Assembly (NCBI GenBank): GCA_023435265.1
Contig: JAEYRZ010000091.1
Coordinates: forward strand, 1-19,815
Reading direction: 5' to 3'
DNA length: 19,815 bases
Source of the DNA: Pseudomonadota bacterium
Lineage (GTDB): Bacteria > Desulfobacterota > Desulfobacteria > Desulfobacterales > Desulfosarcinaceae
Both the position numbers and the translations under genes were made by a program. Position 1 is the stretch's first letter. Each line of letters opens with the position of its first letter. Positions 8,735-16,700 of the stretch are shown here, in pieces. The notes under the pieces are model-generated. The model had not been told where the DNA came from, made no database searches, and saw only the letters and a list, made by a program, of their open reading frames with translations.

Positions 8735-10621
8735 ATGTTCAGGCTGCTGTTTCATCTCATCTGGATCCTGCTCGCGGCCGAAGCCCTGGCGGCCGGCAAG
8801 ACATCTTCGCCTGAGCTCCGGGATCTCTACTTCGGCGAAGCGCTGTATTATGCCCGGCAGGGGGAGTGGTTCGATGCGGTCGCCCGGCTGGATGTCGAAC
8901 TGGCCCAGCACCACGGTCTGGACGAACCCGAACTCGACTCTCTTTTCTACCACATCAACCACGCCGAGTTTGCCGTGGGCGATTTCGAACTGGCCTACCG
9001 CATGCACCATCGCGCCGGCCGGGCCATCGTGCGGGTGATCGAGGGCAACGTGGAGGAGGCGGTGCGCAACGATGCCATTTTCCGGCTGGCGCGGATTTAC
9101 TTCCAGAAAGACCAGCCGGTCAGCGCCCTGCATGCCGTCGAACGGATCCGCGGCGCAATTGCGCCCGGCATCCGGGAAGAGGCGGCCTTCCTGCACGCCC
9201 AGATCCTGATGGCCAACGGCCGTTTCAGCGAAGCCGCCGAAATCCTGAAAACGCTCCAGAACGCCGAAGGCCTGGAGGGGTTCAGTTCGTACAACCTGGG
9301 CATCGCGCTGCTCAAGGACGGCAAGGAGCTGGAGGGCCGCCAGTTCCTCGACCGTACCGGCCAGATCTCCGGTCCCGGCCCCGCCACGCAGGCCATACGG
9401 GACAAGGCGAACCTCGTACTCGGCTCGAAACTGCTCGAAGAACGCAGGCTCGAACCGGCCAAGCAGATACTCGACCGGGTGCGCTTGAGCGGCCCCTTCT
9501 CCAACCAGGCCCTGCTCAGTTCGGGCTGGGCGGCTGCATTCGAGGAGCACTTCGACCGCTCGCTGGTGCCCTGGAGCATCCTGGCCACCCGCGAAGTGAC
9601 CGACGCCGCAGTGCAGGAAGGCCTGCTCGCCCTGCCGTATGCCTACGGCAAGCTGAACGTGCACAGCAAGGCCGCCCTTTTGTACGGCAGCGCGCTGGAA
9701 AAGTTCGGCCTCGAAATCGACAAGCTCGGTGCTTCCATCAAGAGCATCCGCGAGGGGCACTTCCTGCGCGCCCTGACGCGCGAAGAGCTCAAGCAGGACG
9801 CGAATTGGGTGGTCAAGCTGCGCATGCTGCCGCAAACGCCCGAAACTTATTATCTGCTGGAGTTGATGGCCTCCCACGATTTCCAGGAATCGCTCAAGAA
9901 CTATCTCGATCTGGAAGAACTGCGCAAGCGGTTGACCACTTGGGAAACAGATCTTGCGGCCTACGAAGAGATCATCCAGAAGCGCCGGGAATACTATCGG
10001 CCGCTGCTGCCGGCGGTCGACCGCGAGTTCCGGCGGCTCGACTCCCAGATGCGGCTGCGCCTGATGCAGCGGGACCGCATCGCCCAGCGCCTCGAGGCCA
10101 TGCTGGTGGCGCCGCGGCCCGATTACCTGGCCACGGCGGAAGAGCGGATTGTGGGCCAGCAGATCGCCCGCCTGGAACGCGGGCTGGCCGCCGCGGACGC
10201 CGCGCCGCAGGATCTCAAAGATCGCTTGCGCCGCCTGCGCGGCGTGCTGCATTGGAACATCCACGCCGATTACGACCGCCGCCTGACCGAAGCGCACCGC
10301 AACCTGCGCGATCTGAACACCGAAATCGATATGCTCCAGACCCAGTACAGCCGTTTCGTGCGCACCCGCCAGGCCGCGACCCAGAGCTGCGAAGGCTACG
10401 ACGATGGCATCCGCCGGCAGCGGTCCGCGGTCCGGACGGCGCAGGAAAAAGTGAACACGCTGATGGCCCGTCAGGGGCACATGCTGGAAACCATGGCCGT
10501 CAATGAACTGACCCGGCGCCGCGAACGGCTCGAAGATTTTCAGATCAAGGCGCGCTTCGCCATGGCGGACAGCTATGACCGGGCCACCCGCGCCCAGGCC
10601 CGGCCGGAGGTGGCGCCATGA
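8735..10621 (+). CDS. Periplasmic TPR protein with long C-terminal coiled coil
   Basis: 628 residues. A short signal peptide (MFRLLFHLIWILLAAEALAA) precedes helical repeats of TPR type from about residue 28 to 360, for example YFGEALYYARQGEWFDAVAR, 'RLARIYFQKDQPVSALHAVE', 'AQILMANGRFSEAAEIL' and 'LPYAYGKLNVHSKAALLYG'. From about residue 385 to 620 the sequence is highly charged and helical, with long Leu/Arg/Glu heptad-like stretches predicting a coiled coil. One cysteine sits near residue 552. TPR arrays are protein-binding scaffolds, so the likely role is to bridge partners across the periplasm; that is inference. It begins 3 bases after the previous stop and overlaps the next start by four bases (ATGA), so it is translationally coupled to the TPR lipoprotein. 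Confidence 0.82.
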   Translation: MFRLLFHLIWILLAAEALAAGKTSSPELRDLYFGEALYYARQGEWFDAVARLDVELAQHHGLDEPELDSLFYHINHAEFAVGDFELAYRMHHRAGRAIVRVIEGNVEEAVRNDAIFRLARIYFQKDQPVSALHAVERIRGAIAPGIREEAAFLHAQILMANGRFSEAAEILKTLQNAEGLEGFSSYNLGIALLKDGKELEGRQFLDRTGQISGPGPATQAIRDKANLVLGSKLLEERRLEPAKQILDRVRLSGPFSNQALLSSGWAAAFEEHFDRSLVPWSILATREVTDAAVQEGLLALPYAYGKLNVHSKAALLYGSALEKFGLEIDKLGASIKSIREGHFLRALTREELKQDANWVVKLRMLPQTPETYYLLELMASHDFQESLKNYLDLEELRKRLTTWETDLAAYEEIIQKRREYYRPLLPAVDREFRRLDSQMRLRLMQRDRIAQRLEAMLVAPRPDYLATAEERIVGQQIARLERGLAAADAAPQDLKDRLRRLRGVLHWNIHADYDRRLTEAHRNLRDLNTEIDMLQTQYSRFVRTRQAATQSCEGYDDGIRRQRSAVRTAQEKVNTLMARQGHMLETMAVNELTRRRERLEDFQIKARFAMADSYDRATRAQARPEVAP

Positions 10622-13600
10622 CACGCTTGCGCTGTCTTGTTCCGCTGCTGGTTGTTTTGTCGCTGGCCGCGTGCCAGTCGGTGGGCGGCCGGGATACGAT
10701 CGGCGGGCTGCGCCATGTCCGCATCGAGGTCAAGGAAGAGCAGATCGAAGGCGGGCTCGACAAGGCGATGCAGGGCTATCACCGCTTTCTCGCGGAAACA
10801 CCCGAGTCCGCCCTGACGCCCGAAGCCATCCGGCGCCTGGCCGATCTGAAAATCGAAAAGGAATACGGCACGCTGACCGAAGGCATCGAACCCCCGGCCC
10901 GCAGTGAAGCGCAGCGCGCGGCGACGGCGCATGCCACCGCGAAGCGCCGCGATGCGGGCGTTGCTGCCGGCGCCGCGCAACCCCTCCCCGGGGCAGGCGG
11001 CACAGCGGCGCTGACGGGGCCCGAACGCGTGAAAACAACTTCACCCCTGGAAAAGGGGCGTCTGGCGCCTGCCGCAGCCGGGGAGCGCGAGTCGCAGGCG
11101 GAGTTCGAGAAGCGCGCCGCCCAGGCTCAACCCATACCGGAAGCCGCATTCGCCGGGAACGAATTGCCCGGGGCCGCGGACGATCTCGAGCGGGCCAGCG
11201 CCCGCGAGGCGATCGCCCTCTATACCAAGCTGCTGAAAGAATATCCGCTGTACGAGCGCAACGATCAGGTTTTGTACCAGATGTCCCGGGCCTGCGAGGA
11301 ACTCGGCCAGACCGAGGAGGCAATGGCCGTGATGGACCGTCTGATCCGCGAATACCCGCGCTCGCGCTATATCGATGAAGTCCAGTTCCGGCGCGCCGAA
11401 TACTTCTTTACGCGCCGCCGCTACATGGATGCCGAGGAGGCTTATGCCAGCATCGTCGATATCGGTGTGAGCTCCTTCTATTACGAACTGGCCCTTTATA
11501 AACTCGGCTGGACCTTCTACAAGCAGGAGCTCTACGAAGACGCCCTGCATCGGTTCGTGGCCCTGCTGGATCACAAGGTCTCGGTGGGCTACGATTTCGC
11601 TCAAACCGAGGACGAGCAGGAACGCAAGCGCATGGAAGACACCTTCCGCGTCATCAGTTTGAGCTTCTCCAACCTGGGCGGCGCCGATTCCGTGGTGGAT
11701 TACTTCGCGACCCACGGCCAGCGCACTTACGAGGACAGCGTATACAGCAATTTGGGCGAATTCTACGTCGACAAACGGCGCTACGCCGACGCCAGCGCCG
11801 CCTACGACGCTTTCGTGAGCCGCAATCCGTTCCACAGGAAGTCGCCTAATTTTCACATGCGGGTCATCGAGATCCACACCGCCGGCGGCTTTCCCAGCCT
11901 GGTGCTCGACTCCAAAAAGAAATACGCCTCGGCATACGGACTCAAAGCGGACTACTGGAAGTACTTCGATCCGGCCGAGCGCGCGGACGTCATGGGATAC
12001 CTGAAAACCAATCTCAACGACCTGGCCAATCACTATCACGCCTGCTACCAGGACCCGCAGCAGGCCGAGGCGCAGCCGGCGAACTTCAACGAGGCCCTGC
12101 ACTGGTACCGGGAGTACCTGGTCTCCTTCCCCGCAGGGGCCGAGTCGCCGGTGATCCATTACCAGATGGCCGATCTGCTCCTGGAAAACCGCGATTTCGC
12201 TTCGGCGGCCGTGGAATACGAAAGAACGGCCTACGAATACCCGGCGCACCCCAAGGCCTCGCAGGCGGGGTATGCCGCCGTCTTTGCGCACCGCGAACAC
12301 CTGGGCGCCGCCGCAGCGGCCGACGCGCAGGCGGTCAAGCGCGAGGTGGTCCGCAGTTCGCTCAAATTCGCCGAGACATTCCCCCAGCACGAAAAGGCCG
12401 CCATCGTCCTCGGCGCGGCCGCGGACGATCTCTATGGCATGCAATCCTACGAGCAGGCCCTGTCCGCCGCCGGCACGCTGCTGGAGAAGTTTCCGGGCGC
12501 CGAGGCCGACGTCCGCCGTGCGGCATGGCTGGTCAGCGCGCACGCCTCGTACGAGCTCGCCAAATACGGCCAAGCCGAGGCCGCCTACCTGAATGTGCTG
12601 GATCTTCTGCCCGCCGGGGACGAGACGCGCGCCGGCCTGGTCGACAACCTGGCGGCCGCGATCTACAAGCAGGGCGAGCAGGCCAATGCCGCCGAAGACT
12701 ACCGCGCGGCGGCCGATCACTTCCTGCGGGTCGGCAGACTGGCGCCGGGCTCCTCGATTCACCCCAACGCCGAGTACGACGCCTCGGCGGCCTTGATCCA
12801 GCTCAAGGACTGGGAGGCTGCGGCCACGGTGCTGGCCCGCTTCCGCAGCACCTTCGGCGGACATGCCCTGCAGCCCGAGGTGACGAAGAAGATGGCCTTC
12901 GTCTACCGCGAGAACGGGCAGATCGCCATGGCGGCCGAAGAGTTCGAGCGCATCGAAACCGAATCGCAGGACGACGAGGTCCGGCGCGATGCCCTGCTGA
13001 CCGCGGCCGACCTGCACGAACAGAACCGGAACCGCGTGCGCGCGCTGGAAGTGTACCGGCGCTACGTCGACTACTTCCCGCAGCCGGTCGAGCTCAATAT
13101 CGAGACGCGCAATAAAATCGCCGAAATGCACAAGGCGCTGGGCGACCGCGAGGCCTGCCTGGAAGAACTGGCCCGCATTGTGGCCATCGACGCCGCCGCC
13201 GGCGGCGCCCGGACGCCGCGCACCCGCTACCTGGCCGCCAGGGCGGCCCTTACGTTGACCGAGCCCAAATACGATGCATTCACCGCCGTTTCCCTGGTCA
13301 AACCGTTCGAAGTCAACCTGCGCAAAAAGCGCGATCTGATGAAGACCGCCACCCAAGCCTTCACCAAGCTCGTCGATTACGAAGTCGGGGAAGTAACGGC
13401 CGCGGCGACCTTCTATCTTGCCGAAATTTATGCGCACTTCAGCAAGGCGCTGATGAACTCAGAGCGTCCCGAAGGCTTGAGCCCCCTGGAACTGGAGCAG
13501 TACGAACTGGCCATCGAGGAGCAGGCCTATCCCTTCGAGGAACAGGCGATCACGGTTCACGAAAACAACCTGAAGCTGATCGGCCAGGGCGTCTACAATC

Positions 13601-13965
13601 AATGGATCGACAAAAGCCTGCAGAAACTGGCCGTGTTCGTGCCGGCGCGGTACGACAAGCCGGAAGCGGAGAGCGGGCCGATCGCCTCGCTGGAAGCCTT
13701 CCGGTTTGAAATCCAGCGGCCGGCGCCCGAACCCCCTACGGAAGAGGCAACGTCGGCGCCTGAACCCTTTGACCGGGAGGCAGCGCAGGCACCCGGACCG
13801 GCCGCCGAAGACGCGCCGCCTGCTCCAGAATTCGTTGACCAAGAGACAGCGCAGGCGCCCGAGCCGGCCGACGAAAGCGCGCCGGCCGAACCGGACGGCC
13901 CCGACGGCCCGGCCGCGCCCGACGCAACCGAGGAGCATCCGTCTTCGGATGCCGCGGTGCAATAG
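10618..13965 (+). CDS. Large TPR lipoprotein with Pro/Ala/Glu-rich tail
   Basis: 1115 residues. A lipoprotein signal with lipobox LAAC (Cys19, followed by Gln, so outer-membrane sorting is expected) begins the protein. A helical segment (about 38-85) and an Ala/Pro-rich linker (about 100-190) lead into a long TPR array, about 195-960. Examples are AIALYTKLLKEYPLYERNDQ, 'MSRACEELGQTEEAMAVMDRLIREYP', 'YHACYQDPQQAEAQPANFNEALHWYREYL' and 'ALEVYRRYVDYFPQPVELN'. The 'EYPRSRYIDEVQFRRAEYFF' type repeat recalls YbgF/CpoB- and BamD-like TPR modules that work with Tol or envelope assembly. The last ~80 residues are low-complexity Pro/Ala/Glu with two 22-residue repeats. It starts inside the stop of the preceding gene, so the two TPR proteins are probably made in step. 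Confidence 0.85.
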   Translation: MTRLRCLVPLLVVLSLAACQSVGGRDTIGGLRHVRIEVKEEQIEGGLDKAMQGYHRFLAETPESALTPEAIRRLADLKIEKEYGTLTEGIEPPARSEAQRAATAHATAKRRDAGVAAGAAQPLPGAGGTAALTGPERVKTTSPLEKGRLAPAAAGERESQAEFEKRAAQAQPIPEAAFAGNELPGAADDLERASAREAIALYTKLLKEYPLYERNDQVLYQMSRACEELGQTEEAMAVMDRLIREYPRSRYIDEVQFRRAEYFFTRRRYMDAEEAYASIVDIGVSSFYYELALYKLGWTFYKQELYEDALHRFVALLDHKVSVGYDFAQTEDEQERKRMEDTFRVISLSFSNLGGADSVVDYFATHGQRTYEDSVYSNLGEFYVDKRRYADASAAYDAFVSRNPFHRKSPNFHMRVIEIHTAGGFPSLVLDSKKKYASAYGLKADYWKYFDPAERADVMGYLKTNLNDLANHYHACYQDPQQAEAQPANFNEALHWYREYLVSFPAGAESPVIHYQMADLLLENRDFASAAVEYERTAYEYPAHPKASQAGYAAVFAHREHLGAAAAADAQAVKREVVRSSLKFAETFPQHEKAAIVLGAAADDLYGMQSYEQALSAAGTLLEKFPGAEADVRRAAWLVSAHASYELAKYGQAEAAYLNVLDLLPAGDETRAGLVDNLAAAIYKQGEQANAAEDYRAAADHFLRVGRLAPGSSIHPNAEYDASAALIQLKDWEAAATVLARFRSTFGGHALQPEVTKKMAFVYRENGQIAMAAEEFERIETESQDDEVRRDALLTAADLHEQNRNRVRALEVYRRYVDYFPQPVELNIETRNKIAEMHKALGDREACLEELARIVAIDAAAGGARTPRTRYLAARAALTLTEPKYDAFTAVSLVKPFEVNLRKKRDLMKTATQAFTKLVDYEVGEVTAAATFYLAEIYAHFSKALMNSERPEGLSPLELEQYELAIEEQAYPFEEQAITVHENNLKLIGQGVYNQWIDKSLQKLAVFVPARYDKPEAESGPIASLEAFRFEIQRPAPEPPTEEATSAPEPFDREAAQAPGPAAEDAPPAPEFVDQETAQAPEPADESAPAEPDGPDGPAAPDATEEHPSSDAAVQ
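13756..13887 (+). repeat. Two 66-bp in-frame tandem repeats in lipoprotein tail
   Basis: Two 22-codon units (13756-13821 and 13822-13887) encode APEPFDREAAQAPGPAAEDA... and APEFVDQETAQAPEPADESA.... They share the core D.E.AQAP.PA and are clearly related though not identical. The segment lies in the acidic, proline-rich C-terminus of the TPR lipoprotein and probably acts as a flexible spacer. Confidence 0.7.
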
Positions 13966-13977
13966 ACCCGGGAGAGC

Positions 13978-13984
13978 GAGGAGG
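13978..13984 (+). promoter_or_regulatory. Ribosome binding site deciding the start at 13994
   Basis: GAGGAGG lies 9 bases before the ATG at 13994. Other in-frame ATGs at 13997 and 14012 are further away. The reading frame is also open upstream inside the previous gene, but only this start gives a lipoprotein signal behind a strong site. Confidence 0.6.
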
Positions 13985-13993
13985 CAATCACGA

Positions 13994-14665
13994 ATGATGC
14001 ACTGCACCAACATGCGAACGAACGGATGGCTGGTTTTGCTGCTGCTGCCGATGCTGGCGGCGTGCGTCACGGGCGGCGAAGTCAAGCCCGAGGTCACGGC
14101 CGCGCCGCCGAGTCCTGCGGGCGCCGCCACGACCGCCCTCGAGGACGGCCGGCATGGGTTCATCATCACCGAAACGCCCGCCATGGACGAGGCCGCGCGC
14201 CGGGATTTCGAACAGGCCGTCAGCCTGATGAACGCGCAGGCCTACGGTGAAGCCCGCGAACTGCTCGCCACGGTGGTCGCGCGCGCGCCGGGCGTGACCG
14301 CCCCCCACATCAATCTGGCGATCGCCTGCCGGCATCTGGACAGGCCGGAAGAAGCCGAAGAGCAGCTCAAGGCGGCGCTGCGCCTGGTCCCCGAGCATCC
14401 GGCGGCCTGCACCGAATACGGCCTGCTGTGCCGCAAAGCCGGACGCTTTGCGGAGGCCCGGGAGATGTACGAGAAGGTACTGGCGCGCTACCCGGATTAT
14501 TATCCCGCGCGCCGCAACCTGGGCATCCTGTGCGATATTTACCTGAACGACGCCGAATGCGCGATCGAACAGTACGCGCTTTACAGCGCCGCGCGCCCGG
14601 AAGATCCGCAGGTGAAGATCTGGCTGGCGGACCTGCGCAACCGTGTGGGCGCCGCGGGTCGATAG
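13994..14665 (+). CDS. Small TPR lipoprotein
   Basis: 223 residues. After a short basic start comes the hydrophobic core WLVLLLLPMLAAC, giving a lipobox LAAC with the modified Cys at residue 24. A Pro/Ala-rich linker (about 30-50) leads to three or four TPR units between residues about 68 and 215: 'EQAVSLMNAQAYGEARELLATVV', 'HINLAIACRHLDRPEEAEEQLKAAL', 'EYGLLCRKAGRFAEAREMYEKVL' and 'RNLGILCDIYLNDAECAIEQY'. The layout (lipid anchor plus short TPR domain) is like PilF/NlpI-type assembly lipoproteins, but the neighbours point to the Q/R/TonB-like complex and not to pili. It follows the large TPR lipoprotein by 28 bases and its stop overlaps the ribosome binding site of the next gene. Confidence 0.82.
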   Translation: MMHCTNMRTNGWLVLLLLPMLAACVTGGEVKPEVTAAPPSPAGAATTALEDGRHGFIITETPAMDEAARRDFEQAVSLMNAQAYGEARELLATVVARAPGVTAPHINLAIACRHLDRPEEAEEQLKAALRLVPEHPAACTEYGLLCRKAGRFAEAREMYEKVLARYPDYYPARRNLGILCDIYLNDAECAIEQYALYSAARPEDPQVKIWLADLRNRVGAAGR

Positions 14666-14670
14666 GAGGG
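14664..14670 (+). promoter_or_regulatory. Ribosome binding site overlapping the upstream stop codon
   Basis: AGGAGGG begins inside the TAG stop of the small TPR lipoprotein (14663-14665) and ends 3 bases before the ATG at 14674. This arrangement suggests translational coupling and fixes the start of the small exported protein, whose frame is otherwise open far upstream. Confidence 0.6.
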
Positions 14671-14673
14671 AGA

Positions 14674-14994
14674 ATGCGCTGCAAACTGCTGCTCTGGTTT
14701 TGCGTGATCGTGTTTGCCGCCGCCGCGGCCTGGGCCCAGGAGGAAGGCAAGGGCGCCCGGGGGGAAAACACCCAAGGAGGGAAGAAGACCGCCTCGGAGG
14801 CCAAGGAGCTGTCGGGCATGTCCATCGTCGGCAACGACGAGGCCCCCAAGTCGCTGTATATCGTTCCCTGGAAGAGTTCGGAAATCGGCGTGGAAACAAG
14901 CCTGCGCACGCTGCTCGACGCCAGGGACGGGCCGGTGGACCGGGACGTCTTCATGCGGCAGCTTGAATTCTACAATATCAGCACCGCCAAATGA
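14674..14994 (+). CDS. Small exported protein with GMSIVGNDEAPKSLYIVPW motif
   Basis: 106 residues. The signal peptide is MRCKLLLWFCVIVFAAAAAW with cleavage near AWA/QEE. A charged, low-complexity linker (about 23-42) precedes a compact motif, GMSIVGNDEAPKSLYIVPWK, at about residues 48-67. The last part, DRDVFMRQLEFYNIS, ends the protein. No enzymatic motif is visible. The hydrophobic 'KSLYIVPWK' strand next to a glycine turn looks like a docking peptide or a small beta element. I recall related small proteins beside TolQ/ExbD genes in other proteobacteria but cannot verify that here. Its position immediately before the motor genes suggests an accessory part of the complex; function unknown. 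Confidence 0.72.
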   Translation: MRCKLLLWFCVIVFAAAAAWAQEEGKGARGENTQGGKKTASEAKELSGMSIVGNDEAPKSLYIVPWKSSEIGVETSLRTLLDARDGPVDRDVFMRQLEFYNISTAK

Positions 14995-15064
14995 CATCGC
15001 GGGCGATCGGGCCTGCGGCGCTTCGGGCGGAGCAATTACTGCATTGTTTTTCGGGGAGGAATGT
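14995..15064 (+). other. 70-bp gap before the first TolQ-like gene
   Basis: Contains a short T-rich run (around 15046-15051) and the GGGGAGG ribosome binding site at 15053-15059. I see no convincing promoter or terminator, although an internal promoter for the motor block cannot be excluded. Confidence 0.3.
15053..15059 (+). promoter_or_regulatory. Ribosome binding site deciding the start at 15065
   Basis: GGGGAGG lies 5 bases before the ATG at 15065. The nearer ATG at 15061 is in another frame. The TolQ-like frame is open upstream from 14714, but the conserved family sequence begins only at this ATG. Confidence 0.6.
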
Positions 15065-15721
15065 ATGGAATTCTATTCGTTAATCGCTTTTTTTCAGAAG
15101 GGCGGGATGTTCATGTACCCCATCCTGCTGGTGTTCGCGGTCGGCATGGCCATCGCTTTCGAACGCTGGGTGCAGCTCAACCGCATCCGCAGCGCCAATC
15201 ATAAGATGTGGAACCAGCTGCTTCCGGTGCTGACCAAAGGCGAGTTCGAGAAAGCGCGCGATATGGTCAACAAGGACAAATCCGCGGTTTCGCAGATGCT
15301 CGGCATGGGACTGGCGCGCCAGGGTGCGGTGCGGCGGCGCGAAGACATCGAGATCGCCATGGAAGAGAGCATGATGGAGATCATCCCGCAGTTGGAAAAG
15401 CGCACGCCCTACGTGGCGCTGCTCTCCAACATCGCCACGCTGCTCGGGCTTCTAGGCACCATCATGGGCCTGATCGAAGCCTTCACCGCAGTGGCCAACG
15501 CCAACCCGGCGGAAAAAGCCGATCTGCTGTCGGCCAGCATCTCGGTGGCCATGAACACCACCGCTTTCGGCCTGATGTCGGCCATTCCGCTGCTGCTGCT
15601 GCACGCCAAGCTGACCTCCACCACCGGCCAGATCGTCGACAATCTCGAGATGGCCTCGGTCAAGGCGCTCAATACGATCTCCAAATTCGCCAAGCGCCAA
15701 TTCGAGGGGAATGGATTATGA
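15065..15721 (+). CDS. MotA/TolQ/ExbB-family proton channel subunit, copy 1
   Basis: 218 residues, near the usual TolQ/ExbB length. Three membrane helices are visible: about 14-33 (MYPILLVFAVGMAIAF), 114-138 (YVALLSNIATLLGLLGTIMG) and 158-182 (ISVAMNTTAFGLMSAIPLLL), with a cytoplasmic loop between the first two. The family motif GLLGTIMG holds Thr132, aligned with the pore Thr of ExbB/TolQ (T148 in E. coli ExbB). Thr166 matches the second conserved Thr (T181). The third-helix Glu (E176 of ExbB, in IAEAL) is Val161 here. These proteins form a pentameric ring that, with ExbD-type proteins, uses proton flow to move a periplasmic arm. Its stop overlaps the next start (ATGA). Residues 89-200 are almost identical to the second copy at 18326. 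Confidence 0.9.
   Translation: MEFYSLIAFFQKGGMFMYPILLVFAVGMAIAFERWVQLNRIRSANHKMWNQLLPVLTKGEFEKARDMVNKDKSAVSQMLGMGLARQGAVRRREDIEIAMEESMMEIIPQLEKRTPYVALLSNIATLLGLLGTIMGLIEAFTAVANANPAEKADLLSASISVAMNTTAFGLMSAIPLLLLHAKLTSTTGQIVDNLEMASVKALNTISKFAKRQFEGNGL
15329..15664 (+). repeat. 336-bp tract nearly identical to 18590-18925
   Basis: Direct comparison shows 9 mismatches in 336 aligned bases with no gaps (about 97% identical). The 264 bases 5' of it in the same genes have about 64 mismatches. The high identity extends to silent sites, so it is a recent copy event and not just protein conservation. Confidence 0.85.
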
Positions 15722-16209
15722 CCAGACGCAATTCGCATAAACGGGGACGGGGGGAAACCCCCGAACTGGATATCACCACGTTTTTGAACCTGATGGTGGT
15801 GCTCATCCCATTTCTGCTGATCAGCGCCGTTTTCTCGCGGGTGACCATCCAAGAACTGAGCGTTCCGACCAGCGCCGGCGCTGCGGGGCCCAGTACGCCC
15901 AATTTCGCGATCGAAGTGATCGTGCGCAAAGCCGGCCTGGAGATCGCCAACGGCTCTTCGGTGGAGGCCGCGCTGCCGCTGAAGGACGGAAAATACGACA
16001 TGGCGCTGCTGTCGGAGATCCTGCTGCGGCTCAAGGCGGGCTATCCGGACAAGAAGGATGCGACCGTGCTGATGGAGCCGGAAATCGAATACGACTATCT
16101 GATCCAGATCATGGATGCCCTGCGCAGCACTGAATTGCCGGTCGAAGGCAGCGAACAGACGCAGCGCACCGAGCTCTTCCCGGAGATTTCAATAGGAGAC
16201 TCACCATGA
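15718..16209 (+). CDS. ExbD/TolR-family protein, Asn at the proton-carrier position
   Basis: 163 residues. A basic N-terminus (MTRRNSHKRGRGE) is followed by one membrane helix, about 19-42, and a periplasmic domain ending in a stretch typical of the family ('ATVLMEPEIEYDYLIQIMDA'). Aligning ELDITTFLNLMVVL with the E. coli ExbD segment EINVTPFIDVMLVL puts Asn24 (codon 15787-15789, AAC) where the essential Asp25 of ExbD or Asp23 of TolR sits. An Asp is present only at residue 18, six positions earlier, near the cytoplasmic edge. The protein may therefore be a structural partner for the Asp-bearing paralogue that follows. It starts in an ATGA overlap with the TolQ-like gene, and its own stop overlaps the next start in the same way. 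Confidence 0.88.
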   Translation: MTRRNSHKRGRGETPELDITTFLNLMVVLIPFLLISAVFSRVTIQELSVPTSAGAAGPSTPNFAIEVIVRKAGLEIANGSSVEAALPLKDGKYDMALLSEILLRLKAGYPDKKDATVLMEPEIEYDYLIQIMDALRSTELPVEGSEQTQRTELFPEISIGDSP

Positions 16210-16700
16210 GAAACAACCGACGCATCAGACGGATGAGCCGCAACAAGAAGAAGGTGGCCGGGCTCAACCTGACATCGTTGATGGATGTCTTCACGATTCT
16301 GGTGTTCTTTCTGCTGTTTCATTCCGGCGGCAACGAAGCCGTGGAGGCGCCCAAGCAGATCAAGCTCCCCGACTCGGTCGTGGAAGCCAAGCCGCGGGAG
16401 ACGATCGTGATCATGGTCAGCCCGGAAGTGGTGCTGGTCCAGGGAGAGGCAGTGGCCGAGACGCCCGGACTGCTGGATGCCAAAGTCGAGCGTGTGCCCG
16501 GAATCACGCAGCGCATCGCGCAGCTCGAACGCAACATTATCGGGATCAGCACCAAGAACGCGATCGAAAGCAAAGAAGTCACAATTCTGGCGGACAAAAC
16601 GATCCCGTTCACGGTGCTCAAGAAGATCATGTCAACCTGCACGGATTCCGGATACGGAAGGATTTCCCTCGCCGTCGTCCAGAAGGCCGCTCAAAGCTGA
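16206..16700 (+). CDS. ExbD/TolR-family protein with conserved Asp
   Basis: 164 residues. The strongly basic cytoplasmic N-terminus (MRNNRRIRRMSRNKKK) precedes one membrane helix, about 19-41, containing LNLTSLMDVFTILVFFLL. Asp27 (codon 16284-16286) matches the proton-carrying Asp of ExbD/TolR. The periplasmic part has the family ending VTILADKTIPFTVLKKIM followed by GYGRISLAVVQK. There is an extra segment of about 50 residues in between ('VVLVQGEAVAETPGLLDAKV'). ExbD-type proteins dimerise inside the TolQ/ExbB ring; with the Asn-bearing neighbour a heterodimer with a single Asp is plausible. AGGAG at 16194-16198 precedes the start, which overlaps the upstream stop (ATGA). The gene's last base is the first base of the next start codon. 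Confidence 0.9.
   Translation: MRNNRRIRRMSRNKKKVAGLNLTSLMDVFTILVFFLLFHSGGNEAVEAPKQIKLPDSVVEAKPRETIVIMVSPEVVLVQGEAVAETPGLLDAKVERVPGITQRIAQLERNIIGISTKNAIESKEVTILADKTIPFTVLKKIMSTCTDSGYGRISLAVVQKAAQS

Noticed and set aside
8231..10624. 797-codon open frame on the minus strand opposite the TPR genes
   Set aside because: The + strand genes have signal peptides, TPR patterns and coupled starts. The minus frame is His/Ala/Gln/Arg-rich with no recognisable domain, as expected opposite GC-biased codons. The same applies to the minus frames at 4055-6349, 6458-8137 and 11041-13437.
11041..11057. Small hairpin CCCC...GGGG near 11046-11059 in the TPR lipoprotein gene
   Set aside because: Only four base pairs inside a coding linker with no T tract; chance in GC-rich DNA.
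13706..13993. Upstream extension of the small TPR lipoprotein frame into the preceding gene
   Set aside because: The extension is Arg/Pro-rich shadow sequence of the Pro/Ala/Glu tail; the lipoprotein signal and strong ribosome binding site fix the start at 13994.
15065..15721. Flagellar MotA stator identity for the TolQ-like genes
   Set aside because: Length (218-240 residues), three predicted helices and ExbD-type partners match TolQ/ExbB. MotA is longer, has four helices and pairs with MotB; no flagellar gene is nearby.
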